Source: Brachypterus glaber
Lineage: Eukaryota > Arthropoda > Insecta > Coleoptera > Kateretidae
Length of the DNA stretch: 64,000 nucleotides
Reading direction: 5' to 3'
NCBI GenBank assembly: GCA_958510825.1
Contig: OY294048.1
Location: forward strand, 32,453,026 to 32,517,025
Shown here: piece by piece, positions 40,813 through 53,019 of the stretch
Position numbering within the stretch: the stretch's first letter is position 1
How the letters are laid out: each line of letters begins with the position of its first letter
Notes under the pieces: model-generated
What the model saw: only the letters and a program-made list of their open reading frames with translations
What the model was told of the DNA's origin: nothing
Databases searched by the model: none
Position numbers and translations under genes: made by a program

Positions 40813-41160
40813 TATATTTAAAAAATTAAGTTTTTGTAATTATCTAGTAATTATCAAACACAGTCACACCAAGTAGTGACATGTCTCGAGAGTTTTTTTT
40901 TATCCACTGCGTCAATTATTTCGTTTAATTACTTCAATCTGCAAAATATCCAACCAATCGAGCATACTGTCAAAACATTTGTCGATAATTTTTTTTTGCG
41001 AATTATCATTTTAAGGAGTTTTAATCTTTATCTGCAACACAGATCATGTACGGCTTGGCAATAGCAAAAAAAAAGTGCCTTGCTTTTTTGTATTAGACAG
41101 ATTAATTTGTCAGTTTCAGTTCTTGGTGTAGAATTAATTGAGTCCAGAGATTAAGGTATA

Positions 41161-41286
41161 GGGTCACTCGATCAGTTGTTGCTTTGTCTAGTGTTTTGGG
41201 TTTCTGGTAGTTTACGCCTGAAAGCCCAAACCAACGAATCACCAAAACACACAAAGTAGACAAAGCAACAACGGATCGAGTGACCC
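41161..41286. mobile_element. 126-bp hairpin MITE with TA target
   Basis: GGGTCACTCGATCAGTTGTT on the left and AACAACGGATCGAGTGACCC on the right form near-perfect arms that continue inward (GCTTTGTCTA / TAGACAAAGC). TA flanks both ends. No coding content. Confidence 0.85.
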
Positions 41287-41568
41287 TACGAATTCATCCA
41301 AAATTGAAGTGTTCGGATAGGTAGTGAGTGAGTCGGTAGTAGAGGCATAATTTTATATGAGTTAAACAATTTTTTTATATTAATATTGAAAGGCGGGTAA
41401 CGTATTTTGGGCTAAATCTCCTGCAACGATAAGATTTTACATGCTTATAGATACATACAAAATAAATACTTAACCAAAATTTTAGCCCTTTTTACATCCC
41501 GGAACATGCTTTAATTAATTATTACGAATTTTGACAAACATGTATCAATGCACGATTTCGCAACATTG

Positions 41569-42220
41569 CGTTACACCCCCCGTTACTTTTAAACAGAATG
41601 AGTTATAAACTTGGAATATGCATATCACACAACAAAAACTATCATTTGTCATATTTTTCAATTTTTATTCGGTAAGGTGGACAATTTTTTAAATGGCACC
41701 CTAGGTCTTGTGATATCATTTTAAAGAGCTTAAAATTCTATTTTTAACCATGTAACTATTTTTTAATATTATTTTTGAAGATTTTTTCTTAAAAATTGAT
41801 GAAATTTTCAAATATCTTAAAAAATTAATTTTGGAAGTGTTGCGCAAAAAGGTCGAAATAGTTAATACATGTTAAGGCCAATTATTTATCATTTTCATGT
41901 AAAATTTTCAATATTTATGCACAAAATATTAAAAATTTGAATCATTTTGAAGAAAAATAAATCTTCAAAAATAAATAGATATACAGTTAAATAGAGAATT
42001 TTAAGCTCTTTAAAATGACGTATCACAAGACATAGGGTGCCATTTACAATATTGTTTCCCTTACCGAATAAAAAATTGAAAATATGACAAATGATAGTCT
42101 TTGTTGTGTGATATGCATATTCCAAGAAAAATATGGCAAGTGATGAGTTTTTATTGTGCGATACAAATATTCCAAATTTGAAGTTTATATATCATTCCGT
42201 TCAAAAGTTACGTGGGTGTA
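41569..42220. mobile_element. Foldback element related in layout to 13195-13918
   Basis: Inverted arms include TGGAATATGCATATCACACA, TATCATTTGTCATATTTTCA and TGATATCATTTTAAAGAGCT and their complements. The order of motifs (terminal C/G-rich tract, ATCAC, ATTTTAAAG) parallels the other foldback family. Confidence 0.65.
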
Positions 42221-42224
42221 CCAT

Positions 42225-42420
42225 TTAAAAGAATAACCCTGTATCTCAAAGGGTTCCCGAGTTATTAAATGAAAACCGAATTTTTTAACCACTTTCAAAG
42301 GGGCTTAGCTCCCTTAAGCCGCATTTAAAAAAATATATTTATAGGATTTATTTTGTTATATTTTCTGATGTCGAATTACTCCTTAAAATTATTGACCCTA
42401 TTAAAAATACTACACGGTGT
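42225..42420. repeat. Fragment of the ATTCAGAAATAGGGT repeat family
   Basis: Reverse complement of much of 9924-10150, including CACTTTCAAAGGGGC and CTTAGCTCCCTTA. Confidence 0.6.
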
Positions 42421-43820
42421 ATTTGATATAGTATGAATTTTCCTGGGCAACTATTACTAAATTAGTATAATACTAAATTTATAGAGGTAAAAACAAAAAA
42501 GCATCTATAGATTTAATAGATTTATTTTTTTTATTTTAACCGATTCTACTTCATCATTTTTGATATAAAATATTAAAATAAATAGTTGTCATTTCTTAAC
42601 TTTAGTTAAATATTTTCCCTTAAAAATCACTTATCATTCAAAAAAAAACAACTGAAAGGCTAAATTTAAGAATTACTTTAAGTAGTACAAGACAGTTTTT
42701 TCACTTGACAGCTTTAACACTGGGCTATCTAGAGATGAGTAATAAAAGCTTAGTTTATGTTATTTATCTTGAGTTATTGCCATTGTATCAATGTGCCTCA
42801 AGTATCAGTGACCCTCATTTTCACCTATTATACTATTCTAGCGTTTACGCGCTGTGAATGGTATAATAATGAAATAAAACAAATTATCTATAAATTATAT
42901 ATTATGTAAAAAATGAAAATTAATTATATTTAATAAACTTTGTACATAAATATTATCCTGATTAAGACACAGCCTACTTAAACTTAAACAATATTACACA
43001 TAGCGGCAAAATTAGTATAGGATGATTGAAACTTTAGTACTTCAGGCTCTATATAAGAGCAATTTCAAAAATTCTTTTTTTTTTAAATATTCCTATTTAC
43101 TTTTGAAATAGTGATAAAGCCAGTACATATTTTTCTTTGGAAACATGGCCATGTTTATATACAATATTGTATAGCGATACCAACTTAATTTATTTTTCTA
43201 AAAATAGTTTTTTTATTGGTTTATTTTCAAAACAAAGTTACTATAAACGTAAGTTGTTGAATAAAATGTACCTATTTCATTTTAAAATAAAAACCACTTA
43301 TTTTAGTAATTTTATCATCTAAATACTCTAAAGTTTTTTAACAAGAAAATAAGTTTACCACAAGGTAATTTAGATGATACAGATAAATTAAAAAAGTGTA
43401 TTTTATTCCAAATAGGAATAATTTAGGCAGTTTTGAATGTGTAACTTATTTATAAAGTAACTTCGTCGTGAAATAAAACTAATAGAATTTTACTGTTTAT
43501 TGAATAATAAATTATGTTCTTGTCGCTACACGAAGGCTTTAAAGAAAATGATGCTTCATCACGATCTCAAGAGTAAGTAACAATATTTAAAATAAAAACG
43601 AATTTTTTAAATTTCTCTTACAGTTCAGTACCAAGTACAAAGTTTCGATCACGGGAGTGCACTCTTTACATATAATTTCCTCTTAAATTTGGATCTTAAC
43701 TACACAGTTTAAATAAAATAGAAATTAAATGTTGAAATAATTTTGGTAAATCTCCACGAAAAAATCGTAGTGGTCTTAGTTTATAGCTTCTCAGTAGAAG
43801 CTGTCCAAATTTAAAAAATG

Positions 43821-43826
43821 TTTATT
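43821..43826 (-). promoter_or_regulatory. Shade poly(A) signal
   Basis: AATAAA on the minus strand about 42 bp past the shade stop codon. Confidence 0.7.
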
Positions 43827-43867
43827 AATCTTCTATTTTGGCTAATACTTGTGTTATTGTACTTTGA

Positions 43868-44910
43868 CTAAAGTCGGTCTTTAAAATTCATATTCATAGG
43901 TGATTTTGCCGATAGTAAAAACTCAAATTGTAATTCTAAAGGCGTGTCCACTTGAATTTCAAACTTCCTAATAGTTGAAAGAACTAATATTGGCAAGACT
44001 TGTTCAATAAATCGTTTGCCAGGGCATATTCTACGCCCTATTCCAAAAGGACAAACTAAATAAGTAGCGTTGCTAAAAGTTTGTTGCTTATGATCATTCA
44101 ACCATCTCTCAGGATTGAATTCAGTTGCGTTTTTGAAATTTTTTTCTTCTCTGCTCGCTATTCCGGTATGGCAGATTACCACACTGCCAGATTTTATTTT
44201 ATATCCAGATAAATTCAAGGGTTCTTCTGTTATTCTTGCTAAACAATTTGCAGTAGGATATAACCTGAATGTTTCGTTTATACAAGCTTTTAAATAATTG
44301 TTACTGTGATCCTCGAGTATTTTTTCCTGTGCATTTGGATGCTTTGCAATTAAATACAATAAAAATATCAAGCTGTTTTTTAACGTGTGTATTCCGGCAG
44401 CTATAAAGTCCACGATAGCTGCAGTTTTTTCTCTGTCATCTACTTGTGCTTTTAACACGGATTGAAATAAAGCACTTTCTTTGGTCGAATCATCTGCAGT
44501 TTGAATGAGTTCCAATGCTATTTTATAAATGATCTCCTCACTTTCTGCTAATTTTTTGTACGCAGCAGTAGGAAATAATTTCCAGAACGGTAATCCGTAG
44601 TATGTATCCCTCGATGCCAAAAAATGTTCTTTCACGGCTTCGGCCAAATGCTTTGCGATTTCTGATTCTTCTTCTTCGGGTAATAGAAAGCCCATTCTTC
44701 TGCCCAGTACCAAGTCGCAAGTTACTTCCAGTCCCAATCTAGATACTAATTGGTGCAAGTCTGCCACTTGTCCGCTTTTTTTTCTTTGTTGTTTTAGTAA
44801 GTTACACCAATCGTCGGCTATTATATCCACTTGCGGTAAGAAGCTGGATATCGTCTTAGGACTTGTGAGATCTGTCGTTAAGGATGTTCGTAAATAGTGC
44901 CATGTTTTAC
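43868..44910 (-). CDS. shd: Shade exon 3 (catalytic and haem-binding part)
   Basis: Starts after TTTGTTTTTTCAG, completes the Gly of NEQG, continues KTWHYLRTSLTTDLTSPKT and runs unbroken for 347 codons to the stop. Carries the I-helix, ETFR, PERW and the haem Cys loop. Confidence 0.95.
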
Positions 44911-47900
44911 CTGAAAAAACAAAGACTAGACTGCACAAATAAACCAACGACATAAAGGTATCATATACGGAGCAACAGAATTTTGTTTACTAACGCAAGA
45001 CTTTTCTCGGGCAAAGTGTTTCGACATATCTTTCTTCTTACCTAGGATTGCTCGAAAGTAAAATAGTATATTACGCACTTAGTACGCGAACCTAGTTCGA
45101 AGTGCACGGAAATAGGTTTGCGTTTTCCACGACCTAACACCTAAACATCCAAAAAACGAAAAAATTTTCTTATTAATTTGTCAATTTGACGTTTTTTGGT
45201 TGACGTTTACTTATTTTCTGACAGTAGATATATAAAATCACCTGATTGTTACTTTCCGACCGCTGTAATGGCAACGGGTGGAACATGAGCACTAATTACT
45301 AATTAGGTCGTAGAAAAAAATACACAGGCACACAAAAAAACAAAAAGGTCAGTTTCTGGGGTCGAGATAAACATTTCTATATGTTTGGGGTCGCTGAATT
45401 CGAATCTAGGGTTGGTTTGACTCGTTCTGGTCGCATTTCGTTGCTAACCTTAAAAAAGTGATGATAGTTGAAACACGTTTCATCACCTTTTTGAGATTAG
45501 GTACAAAATGCCACCTGACTGAGTTAAACCAACCCCAGATTCGGATTCAGCTACCCCAAAAACGTATAGAAATGTTTGTCTCGACCCAAGAAACAGACCT
45601 TTTTTTTCGTGTAGTACCTGTTCACAGGCACACCAAAAAAAAAGGTCAGACGAGACGAATATTTCTATACGTTTTTGGGGCCGCTGAATATGAATCTGGG
45701 GTTGGTTTAACTCGTTCAGGTCGCATTTCGTTGCTAACCTCAAAAAAGTAATGAAAGTTGAAACACGTTTCATCACTTTTTTGAGGTTAGCAACAAAATG
45801 CGACCTGACCGAGTCAAAACAACCCCAGATTCGGATTCATGAATCGCTGCAGCGACCCCAAAAACGTATATAAATGTTTGTCTCGACCCCAGAAACAGAC
45901 ATTTTTAAATTTTTGTGTGCCTGTGTTATTAGCATATGCGAAAAACTACAATAATATTTTAAATGATATTAATAACCTTAACAATTTACTGTTAACGTTT
46001 TTTGTTTTTCATAAAATATAAGGTTACATAGATAAGAATTTTTCCATTGTTTCAGCAAATACAGCAAATACAAATGTACTTAGTTGTATTAAAACACTAA
46101 TTACACTAGTAGAAATTTAACTTTAGAATATCGGTTTTCTACCCTTATAAAATATGTGCAAATGTGCTTTTTAACGTTAGAATCTAACGTTAGTTACTAC
46201 CGTTAATCTAATCAAAATTTAATGTTAGATTTTTAATTTAGAAATACGTTGAAAGTACGTTTAAATCTAACTTTTGGCCAACTAGGAAAATTTTACCTGT
46301 TATATTGGTAGTCCCAATAAAATGGTACCTACAGAAAAATTTATTCATATTAATAATACTTAAGTAATTATTATATTTTAGCAATCTTTTTAGGTGGCCC
46401 TTAATATTTTTCGTGTAATATGCTGTTACTTATATTATTTATTTATAGATTTAAAAATTAAAAATATTTTTGTACTTCTGGTTTTACTTTTGAGGGATGA
46501 TATTCTCTTAAAATATATTATAGAAATTATAAACAAAATAAAATTATATTCTTATTAATTAAATATTAATAAATAATAATAAATATTAATTTTAATCAAG
46601 GAGAATAACAAAAATCTTTTAGTGTTTTTATTTTATTTTTAAAAAAATTGCAAACTTTTCTCGGATTATTATCAAAAATATATGGACGTAGCTGTATAAT
46701 AAGTCCTTTTTACTACATCTTACACAATAATGGAAAGTCGAAAAGTTAGATTAAGGTTAGATTTTAGTTAATTTCTAACGTTAGCATAAGGTTGGGATTT
46801 AGTCAGCAACTAACGTTAGATTTATGTATTTTATAACGTTTTTGTCAAATTTTAGTTTTAAACATTAAATTTATATATTTTATAATGTTTTTGTTTAACT
46901 TTAGATGTTAGAATAAATATAAATATTAAGATTGATGTTTTCCTACAAGTGTAATTAATTTATCATATTTGCAACTAGTATACAAAGATGAAAACAAATT
47001 TACTAATAAAACAAACAGTTAAGAATAAAAAATATCTGGTTTTATTTTACATCTTTAATAGGATAGTACAAATTCTAAAACAATTATGTCGACTATTATA
47101 GTCAATAATAGAGTTAAAAGAGAGATTTTAATAAATAGCTAAATTAGCTTTTACATACAACTCATGCTAACGTCATACTCTTCGCATTCTCGTGACTAGA
47201 AAAGTATTAAACGATAGTTTACAAAATTCCAAAATCATCAAAAACCCGCCTTGAAACAAAAAACTATATACATAATATGTATATAGGGTGATTCAGAAAT
47301 AGGGTACAAAATTTTAAGAATTGATTCTAGATTCAAAAATATGAAAAAATGTTTCTATAAAGGTTAGTCTGGTAAGGGAGCTACGACCCTTCTAAGGGTA
47401 CATCTGAAAAGTAGTTTTTATTTAATATTCAACTTCAAAATGTAGTAGAAGTAAAAAAAAGAATCGCGCAGACGGCAGCTGGCGCGTGGTTTCATTGGTT
47501 AAAACACTCGAATGTTGCTAGAGTAGGGATGTAGAAAATTAAACAGGTCAGTATGTGAGCACTTGCAAAGAAGCGTACAATGCATTGCAATGGACCGTTA
47601 TATAGAAATATTTTGTTTTGAATTCTACCCTGTCACTAAATGCGTGCGTTTGTTTACGCTTACTGCATCTTGAAGTTAAATATACTATATGAACTACAGT
47701 AACTATTTTGCACATGCCTTATCATTGATAAAGGTTATCCTTTTATGTAATTTTTATTTGGTAATTTTAACCAGGGACGTGCAAAATGGGGGGGCGATGT
47801 AAGTGTTTTGCCCCAAACATTTTTATCCATAGATTTCTTGACATTTTCTTAATAAAATAGGATTCTTTAGTTAAAAATGGGTACATGAAAAAGGTACTCT

Positions 47901-50900
47901 TTATGTAACACCGTAGGGCCAACTGTTTTCGTGAAAATTGCAATTAAAGAGACAATTTTACGTTCTGAGCATCAAAAACAGGAACTAAAAAATGCACCAA
48001 TAAAAAATTCAATGCTGCAGATTGATTCTACGTTAAAAACTGTTAAAAAGAGCTCATATATGCATATACTTACATCTAGATTCGAAAATCGGCGAATAAC
48101 ACTTTTTAAGGGACCATAGCTCCCTAAAAAGCGATTTGTGTATATTTGTATATGGGAACTTTTTTTCATAGTTTTTAATATAGAATCACCTCGCAGTATT
48201 AAATTTTTTATTGGTACATTTTTTAGTTTCTATTTTTGACGTGAAATTCCCTCTTAAATTGCAGTTTTCTCGAAAACGGTGGGCGCTATGGAGTACCTTT
48301 TCAATGTATTTTTAACGATAGAATCCTATTTTATTGAGAAAAGGTCAAAAAGTCTACGGATAAAAAGGTTTGGGGCCAAAAAGTGACATCACCCTCCCAT
48401 TTTGCACGTCCCTGGTTAAAACTACCAAATCAAAATTACATAAAAGGATAGCCTTTATCAATGTTAAGGGAATGTTCAAGTATTACGTAACGCAAAATTT
48501 GGCCATTTTGGACCTCCATCGCCCTATAACGCTGCGTAACGTTTTTATCGAACTTTTTGGGCCGGGATAAATTTTTTAAAAGCAGAAAAATATCGTTTTC
48601 GGACCCAAGGCCATATGATGGCTATCAGGCGGCCACATGACTACAGATCTATTGCCAGAAGAGCGGTAAGCGGTCTGAAAACTAGTTGGCAAATAATCGT
48701 TAGCCGATTTGTGCTGACCAATTGTCGAAAGAAAAGGTCAAATTGTATAGAAGAAGAAGAAGATCGTTGGCCGATTGCTGGCCGCATTCTCCAATAGCTC
48801 GTGGGCCGCTCAAATTATGCGACTACTGCCCGATCGGCGCACAAGCGGCTTTATCGTATGCAGAATTGCGACCGTCAGCTGCCCACGGAACAACTGTTTT
48901 CTGAGAACCGTTTTAAAATAATTTACCTTGCTCATTGACTATCCCAGTGCTTGCATATCTTTCAGGTCGACTTCTTCTGATTTGGGCAATCGCTTCAGTT
49001 GGAGGCCTTATGGGATATTTTCCACTACTTTTCAGCACTTTTTCAATGTCTCTTTTTTCAAAAACACTTATCACAGGCACGTTAAATAGTGCTTCTTCTT
49101 TTACTACTGCACCATACATTCTGCAAAAAGTAAATAAATGAAATAGTTATTTCTACTTTCTCCTAAAGAAATTAATTGATCTGAAATGAAATCAATTTTT
49201 TTTGTCTAGTTTTCATAATTCGTGGGAAAATGTCAAAAATAGTTTTTTGCGCTCCAAGTATAGGTAAGTGAATTTTTCTGTGTGAGGTTGTATTTTGTGG
49301 ACCGAAGCGGAGCTGAGGTCCATAAACACGACCAAAGTGTCCTTGCGCGGTAAATCGTTTTTTCTGTCATTAGTTACGGTTTTGTTTGTATTGATTTCAT
49401 CTATCACTAAGTGTGCTCGATATAGGGTAAATCCATGGTAACTGTCGTAACAGTCGCAGAAAAAATAACACTATCTTTTAAATATTTTATTACATTATTA
49501 TTAAAGATTGTTTGTTATTTATTATTATTTAAGATTGTTTCTTAAAAAGTAATAATTTAATAATAGTTATTTATGGTACTAGTGAGTAAAGTTAAATATT
49601 GACCATGAGAAAATTGACGGCATCAGCCGAGCAGGTTAATTTTAGAGAGGGCAATATCGGTATATGCGTAAACAAGGGGCGATTTTGAATAAGTCAGTAA
49701 AATCTTCTTTGGCTTTGATTTAATTGTAATTGTGTAAAATTACAATTCTAATTATGTAAAATTACAATTCTAATTGTGTAAAATTACAATTATAATTGTG
49801 TAAAATTACAATTTTAATCATGTAGTTACAATTCTAATCATTATTTTGAATGACGTGTGTAAAAATTTTATAATTTATGGCACAAATAAATTCTATTCTA
49901 TTCTATTCTATTCTATTCTATTCTAATGCTATTTTTTGCAAATTTTAATAAATTTTCAAATAACGGAGATAAGCTATATCAAAAACTTGCTGGGACACCC
50001 AGTATAGTGAACAGATGGACCGTTTTGAAAAAAATTTGGATGTAGTGCCAAGTTTGGTCAAAATCCGAGACATCGAGGGCAAACCGAGTATATTAACGAG
50101 AAAACATTTTCTTCAAAAACGGCTCTAACGATTTTTGGTCTTATTTTTTTAATTGGAGCTTATATAACAAATTCCAAAAAGAAAAAGAAAAATTGACATG
50201 TAATTTAAAAGTTCTTCTAGAACACCGTGAAAGCGGAAAGAAAACTCCGATTAACGTAACTTTTTCAGGAAAAATTAATTTTATTATAAAGATCAATTCT
50301 ATCAATTTTAAAAGTAATCCCCCCAAAAACAAAAAAGTTATGGGGGTTAAAAAAATTTTAAATTGAAAATCCTCGGAAACACTATCATTAAAAAAAAATC
50401 ATTTTTTTGTTTTTCGCAAAAAGAAAATTAGAAGAAAAAAAAATTGAAAAATTTAGATTTTTTTTTGTTTTTTTTTTATTTTTTTGATTTCTTTTTTATA
50501 ATTTTTTTTTAATTTATTCGTTTTCCAAAAAAAGATCTTTTTTTTAAATGTATTATTTTTTTATTTTTTTGAATAAAATATTTGGGAAAATGCAATATAC
50601 CATGGTATAAATAAATTCATTTTTTTCACCACCAGCCCAAAAGCACATCTTTATTACTGTTCTTTTCATTGGTAGAAATATTATATTATGCCAAATCAAG
50701 TGGAACATGTGTGTGTATATTGTAGTTCTAAAAAACAAGTAAAGTGTTCAAGATGGGCTTGTGGTAAATGTAATGTTGCGTAATGTCGATATTATTTTAG
50801 ACCCTTTCATAAAAAGAGTATTTTATAATTTTGCAGTTTTAAATACATGGTAATTTTGCTGAATATGTTTTATTATTAATTTTATTATGTATAAAAAATG

Positions 50901-51320
50901 ACAAGCAGTTTAATCCCATATCGGTTACCGGCTATGCCACCCAAAGTCAAAATATCAAATAAAAATTAAGTTTAGGGTGTTAGGTTATCCTAGTTAAGGT
51001 TTGAGGTTGCTACTAACAGATGATTATCTAAAAAGAAAAAGTTGCCTTATAATTGGTAATACCAACCTGTGCATGTCTTCATAAAACTTGTGTATTTTGC
51101 TAAAACTATATCCTCCAACGGAGAAGATCCACCTGGTGCCCAATATGGGCAGTGAAAATGGTCCTGGAATATTGTTGACATCTCTGAATGTTGGGGGTGC
51201 AGTAAGTCCGTTCTTCTTGGTGAACCACCATGGTGGACGGTATCCCAGGACAGAGAATAATACTACCACTACGAAGATGCTTACTACGTCTACTGTTTGA
51301 AAAAATGATTCAAAAAGCAT
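43868..51320 (-). CDS. shd: Cytochrome P450 shade (CYP314A1), ecdysone 20-hydroxylase, three coding exons
   Basis: Coding exons on the minus strand are 51320-51067, 49120-48927 and 44910-43868 (254+194+1,043 nt; 496 residues), with consistent phases and GT/AG junctions. In other insects shade converts ecdysone to 20-hydroxyecdysone in peripheral tissues, in mitochondria and/or ER. Evidence: a hydrophobic N-terminus (VVSIFVVVVLFSVLGY), the IPGPFSLPILGTRWIF hinge, the shade-like YPIRPPTE and SRPERYASTGIVNEQG, LVLGRRMGFL, YYGLPFWKLFPT, an I-helix with DFIAAGIHT, the K-helix ETFR, FNPERW, and the haem-binding FGIGRRICPG. The usual acidic residue of the I-helix AGx(D/E)T motif is His here. The length is slightly under the 540 residues of the fly protein. 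Assignment to CYP314A1 over other mitochondrial-clade P450s rests on these block similarities. Confidence 0.92.
45040..45310. repeat. Inverted third copy of the 20464-21045 repeat
   Basis: Contains the complements of TTAGGTGTTAGGTCGT, GACAAATTAAT and CCACCCGTT in reverse order. Confidence 0.7.
45318..45928. mobile_element. Double foldback element
   Basis: Ends ACACAGGCACACAAAAA / TTTTTGTGTGCCTGTGT bound four alternating inverted blocks containing TCTGGGGTCGAG, TTGGTTT-ACTCGTTC and TTGAAACACGTTTCATCA. An internal CACAGGCACAC at about 45613-45640 suggests two foldbacks fused head to tail. Confidence 0.75.
46101..46953. mobile_element. AACGTTAG-rich TIR element, copy 1
   Basis: Ends TTACACTAGTAGAAATT and TTTTCCTACAAGTGTAA. 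Many TAACGTTAG words lie near both ends. Same family as 54000-56910 and 62535-63502. No ORF. Confidence 0.7.
47719..48462. mobile_element. Foldback element with CCAGGGACGTGCAAAATG arms
   Basis: The left arm ATCATTGATAAAGG...CCAGGGACGTGCAAAATGG pairs with the right arm CCATTTTGCACGTCCCTGG and its continuation over roughly 200 bp. Related to 12060-12370. Confidence 0.75.
48927..49120 (-). CDS. shd: Shade exon 2
   Basis: Encodes MYGAVVKEEALFNVPVISVF, KRDIEKVLKSSGKYPIRPPT and YASTGIVNEQ plus one base. Acceptor CTTTTTGCAG, donor GTAAAT; phase 2 in, phase 1 out. Confidence 0.93.
49891..49925. repeat. (TTCTA)n microsatellite
   Basis: Seven units directly after GGCACAAATAAA, a layout typical of the 3' tail of a LINE or SINE. 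No body of such an element is obvious upstream. Confidence 0.9.
50690..50815 (+). pseudogene. piggyBac-like transposase C-terminal cysteine-rich fragment
   Basis: In one frame CVYCSSKKQVKCSRWACGKC is followed by a stop, then CRYYFRPFH. The pattern C-x2-C ... C-x2-C ... C ... F-H matches the C-terminal zinc-binding domain of piggyBac transposases. The rest of the transposase is not present. Confidence 0.45.
51067..51320 (-). CDS. shd: Shade exon 1 (N-terminal anchor)
   Basis: ATG at 51320. Encodes MLFESFFQTVDVVSIFVVVV, the Pro-rich hinge IPGPFSLPILGTRWIF and KIHKFYEDMH plus two bases of Arg. The donor GTTGGT is weak, but the phase and the continuing P450 alignment support it. Confidence 0.92.
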
Positions 51321-51559
51321 CTAAAATTATAATAAAAGAGATTATAGATTAATTACATTAGTTTACGAGAAGTGTTTGTATTCAAAGTAGTCCAGGCAGT
51401 GGGTAGGTTCTGACTTATAAAAGGTACTGGAGAGTTCTAACTTGGTAGATTTGTACAGTTTGGTGTCCTCATTATTATTTCGAGTTTTCCACTTTTTATA
51501 AAGTTTGGTCCGAAAATGAGAAATAACTTATTTCTGAATAACCCTGTATATTGTATGTA

Positions 51560-52993
51560 GGGGAACAGGGGGCACAGTGAGTCACTTACTTTTTCAGAGC
51601 GCATATTTTTAAAAGTTTTGGCAATAACTCAGATTTTTTTTCATACTACGTTTCTTTGATCTTTAAGCTAACATAATTTGCAGGTTTAAATTAAAAATAA
51701 ATAGACCATGATTTTTTACAAGTACTTTTTTGACAGTATGTCATTTGATTCACTGAGTTCCCAGTACGGGGTACAGTGAATCACTGCAAGGGGTACAGTG
51801 AGTCAGTATGGGGTACAGTTAATCGTGATAATCGTAAATAAATTAAGTCAATTTATTAATTAAAAAAAATGTTTATTTTAGATACCTACATAGTTAAATA
51901 AACTTAAATAAAACTCTTTGGTAACAAACAATAAAACTTAAAATTAAGTAAGAAAAAAAACAAAAGTCAAAATAAACTAACGTAAATCAAGACCCTGAAA
52001 AACAATGTTAAATGTATATTGAATATGATTGTATATTGTATAAAACAATTTTCAAAAATATCATCACCACCCCTAAGGGGGGGGATTTGGAAAAAAATAA
52101 TTTCAAGATGTAGTTTTAGCAACTTCGAAAACCACCATATTCAAATTTTCACGAAAATATGAAAAATATTTTAAAATATTTACTCCGTCACCCCTGCGGG
52201 GTGGATTCGATTTCAGCAATATTAAAAACCCCTATAATGAAATTTTCAAATTTTTGTGAATATTTTTCTCGCTCGGGATTGTTTTTGGTGAACAATCCCG
52301 AGGGAGAACTTTTGGTAACATACCTGTATGCCAAAGTCTCTAGCTTAAAGCGTTCTTAAGTTATCGTGCCCACAAGATTTCCCGGACAGACCGACCAATC
52401 GACCAACAATTTTTTTTGCTAGAAATTGATTTATATCGACGTCATAAAACGCAACAATACGCCAAAAAAAATTAAAATTTTTTTCCTAAATTTTAAAATT
52501 TTTAAAATGGAAAGCAAAATTCCTACAATAATTTTATTTATAAATATACAGGAACATTTAACCATAGTTGATGCACAGTGGATCATGAGCCAATGTGTCC
52601 AATCGGTCTTTGACTCACTGTGTCCCCCCAGTAACCAGAGCAGTTCAATGTAGACATAAAAAACATACCAATTATCTGATAAATTTGTGTAAACACACTT
52701 ATTTAGGAGTTAATAAAGAATACAAAAATGCCAAATTACACTAGAATTTACGTAAAAGTAGTACAAATATACCTAATTAACAAATTAACAAAAAAAATAC
52801 TTTCATTATTTATTTTATGCAGCCACCTCTTCGCTTCAACACACGCCACGCAGGTTTGCCGGCAACTGACCCTTTATCTAGAGAAACGTCTTCTTAGCGG
52901 GCCATTAGAAAGCGGCGTTTCTAAAACTAATATTGGTAGAGTTATAGTCAACGATTCATTGTGCCCAATGACTCACTGTGCACCCTGTTCCCC
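51560..52993. mobile_element. 1.43-kb TIR element (GGGGAACAGGG ends)
   Basis: Inverted ends GGGGAACAGGGGGCACAGTG and the complement of GGGGAACAGGGTGCACAGTG (24 of 25 bases paired over the full TIR) are flanked by TA on both sides. CAGTGAGTCA/CAGTGAATCA words recur subterminally. No transposase ORF recognised. Confidence 0.82.
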
Positions 52994-53019
52994 TATGTAT
53001 TTACTGAAATTACAGAGTG

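Larger units (their letters stand above)
40813..43820. other. Intergenic region between convergent kanadaptin and shade
   Basis: About 3 kb with no gene seen. It contains a hairpin MITE (41161-41286), a foldback element (41569-42220) and a repeat fragment (42225-42420). The rest is AT-rich. Confidence 0.7.
44911..48926 (-). other. Shade intron 2
   Basis: A 4.0-kb intron filled with repeats: 45040-45310, 45318-45928, 46101-46953, 47285-47450 and 47719-48462. A GC-richer patch (48560-48900) has no recognisable ORF. Confidence 0.8.
49121..51066 (-). other. Shade intron 1
   Basis: A 1.9-kb intron with a fragment of the 17113 foldback family (49559-49670), a minisatellite of about 22 bp (TAATTGTGTAAAATTACAAT units, 49725-49840), a (TTCTA)7 microsatellite (49891-49925) and a piggyBac-like fragment (50690-50815). 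Confidence 0.75.

Noticed and set aside
45458..45776. Overlapping 97-codon ORFs on both strands
   Set aside because: Both arise from the symmetric arms of a foldback element.
47283..51549. A giant element enclosing shade exons 1 and 2, from inverted ATTCAGAAATAGGGT-type words at both ends
   Set aside because: The words are short and belong to a dispersed repeat seen at several places; no consistent target duplication.
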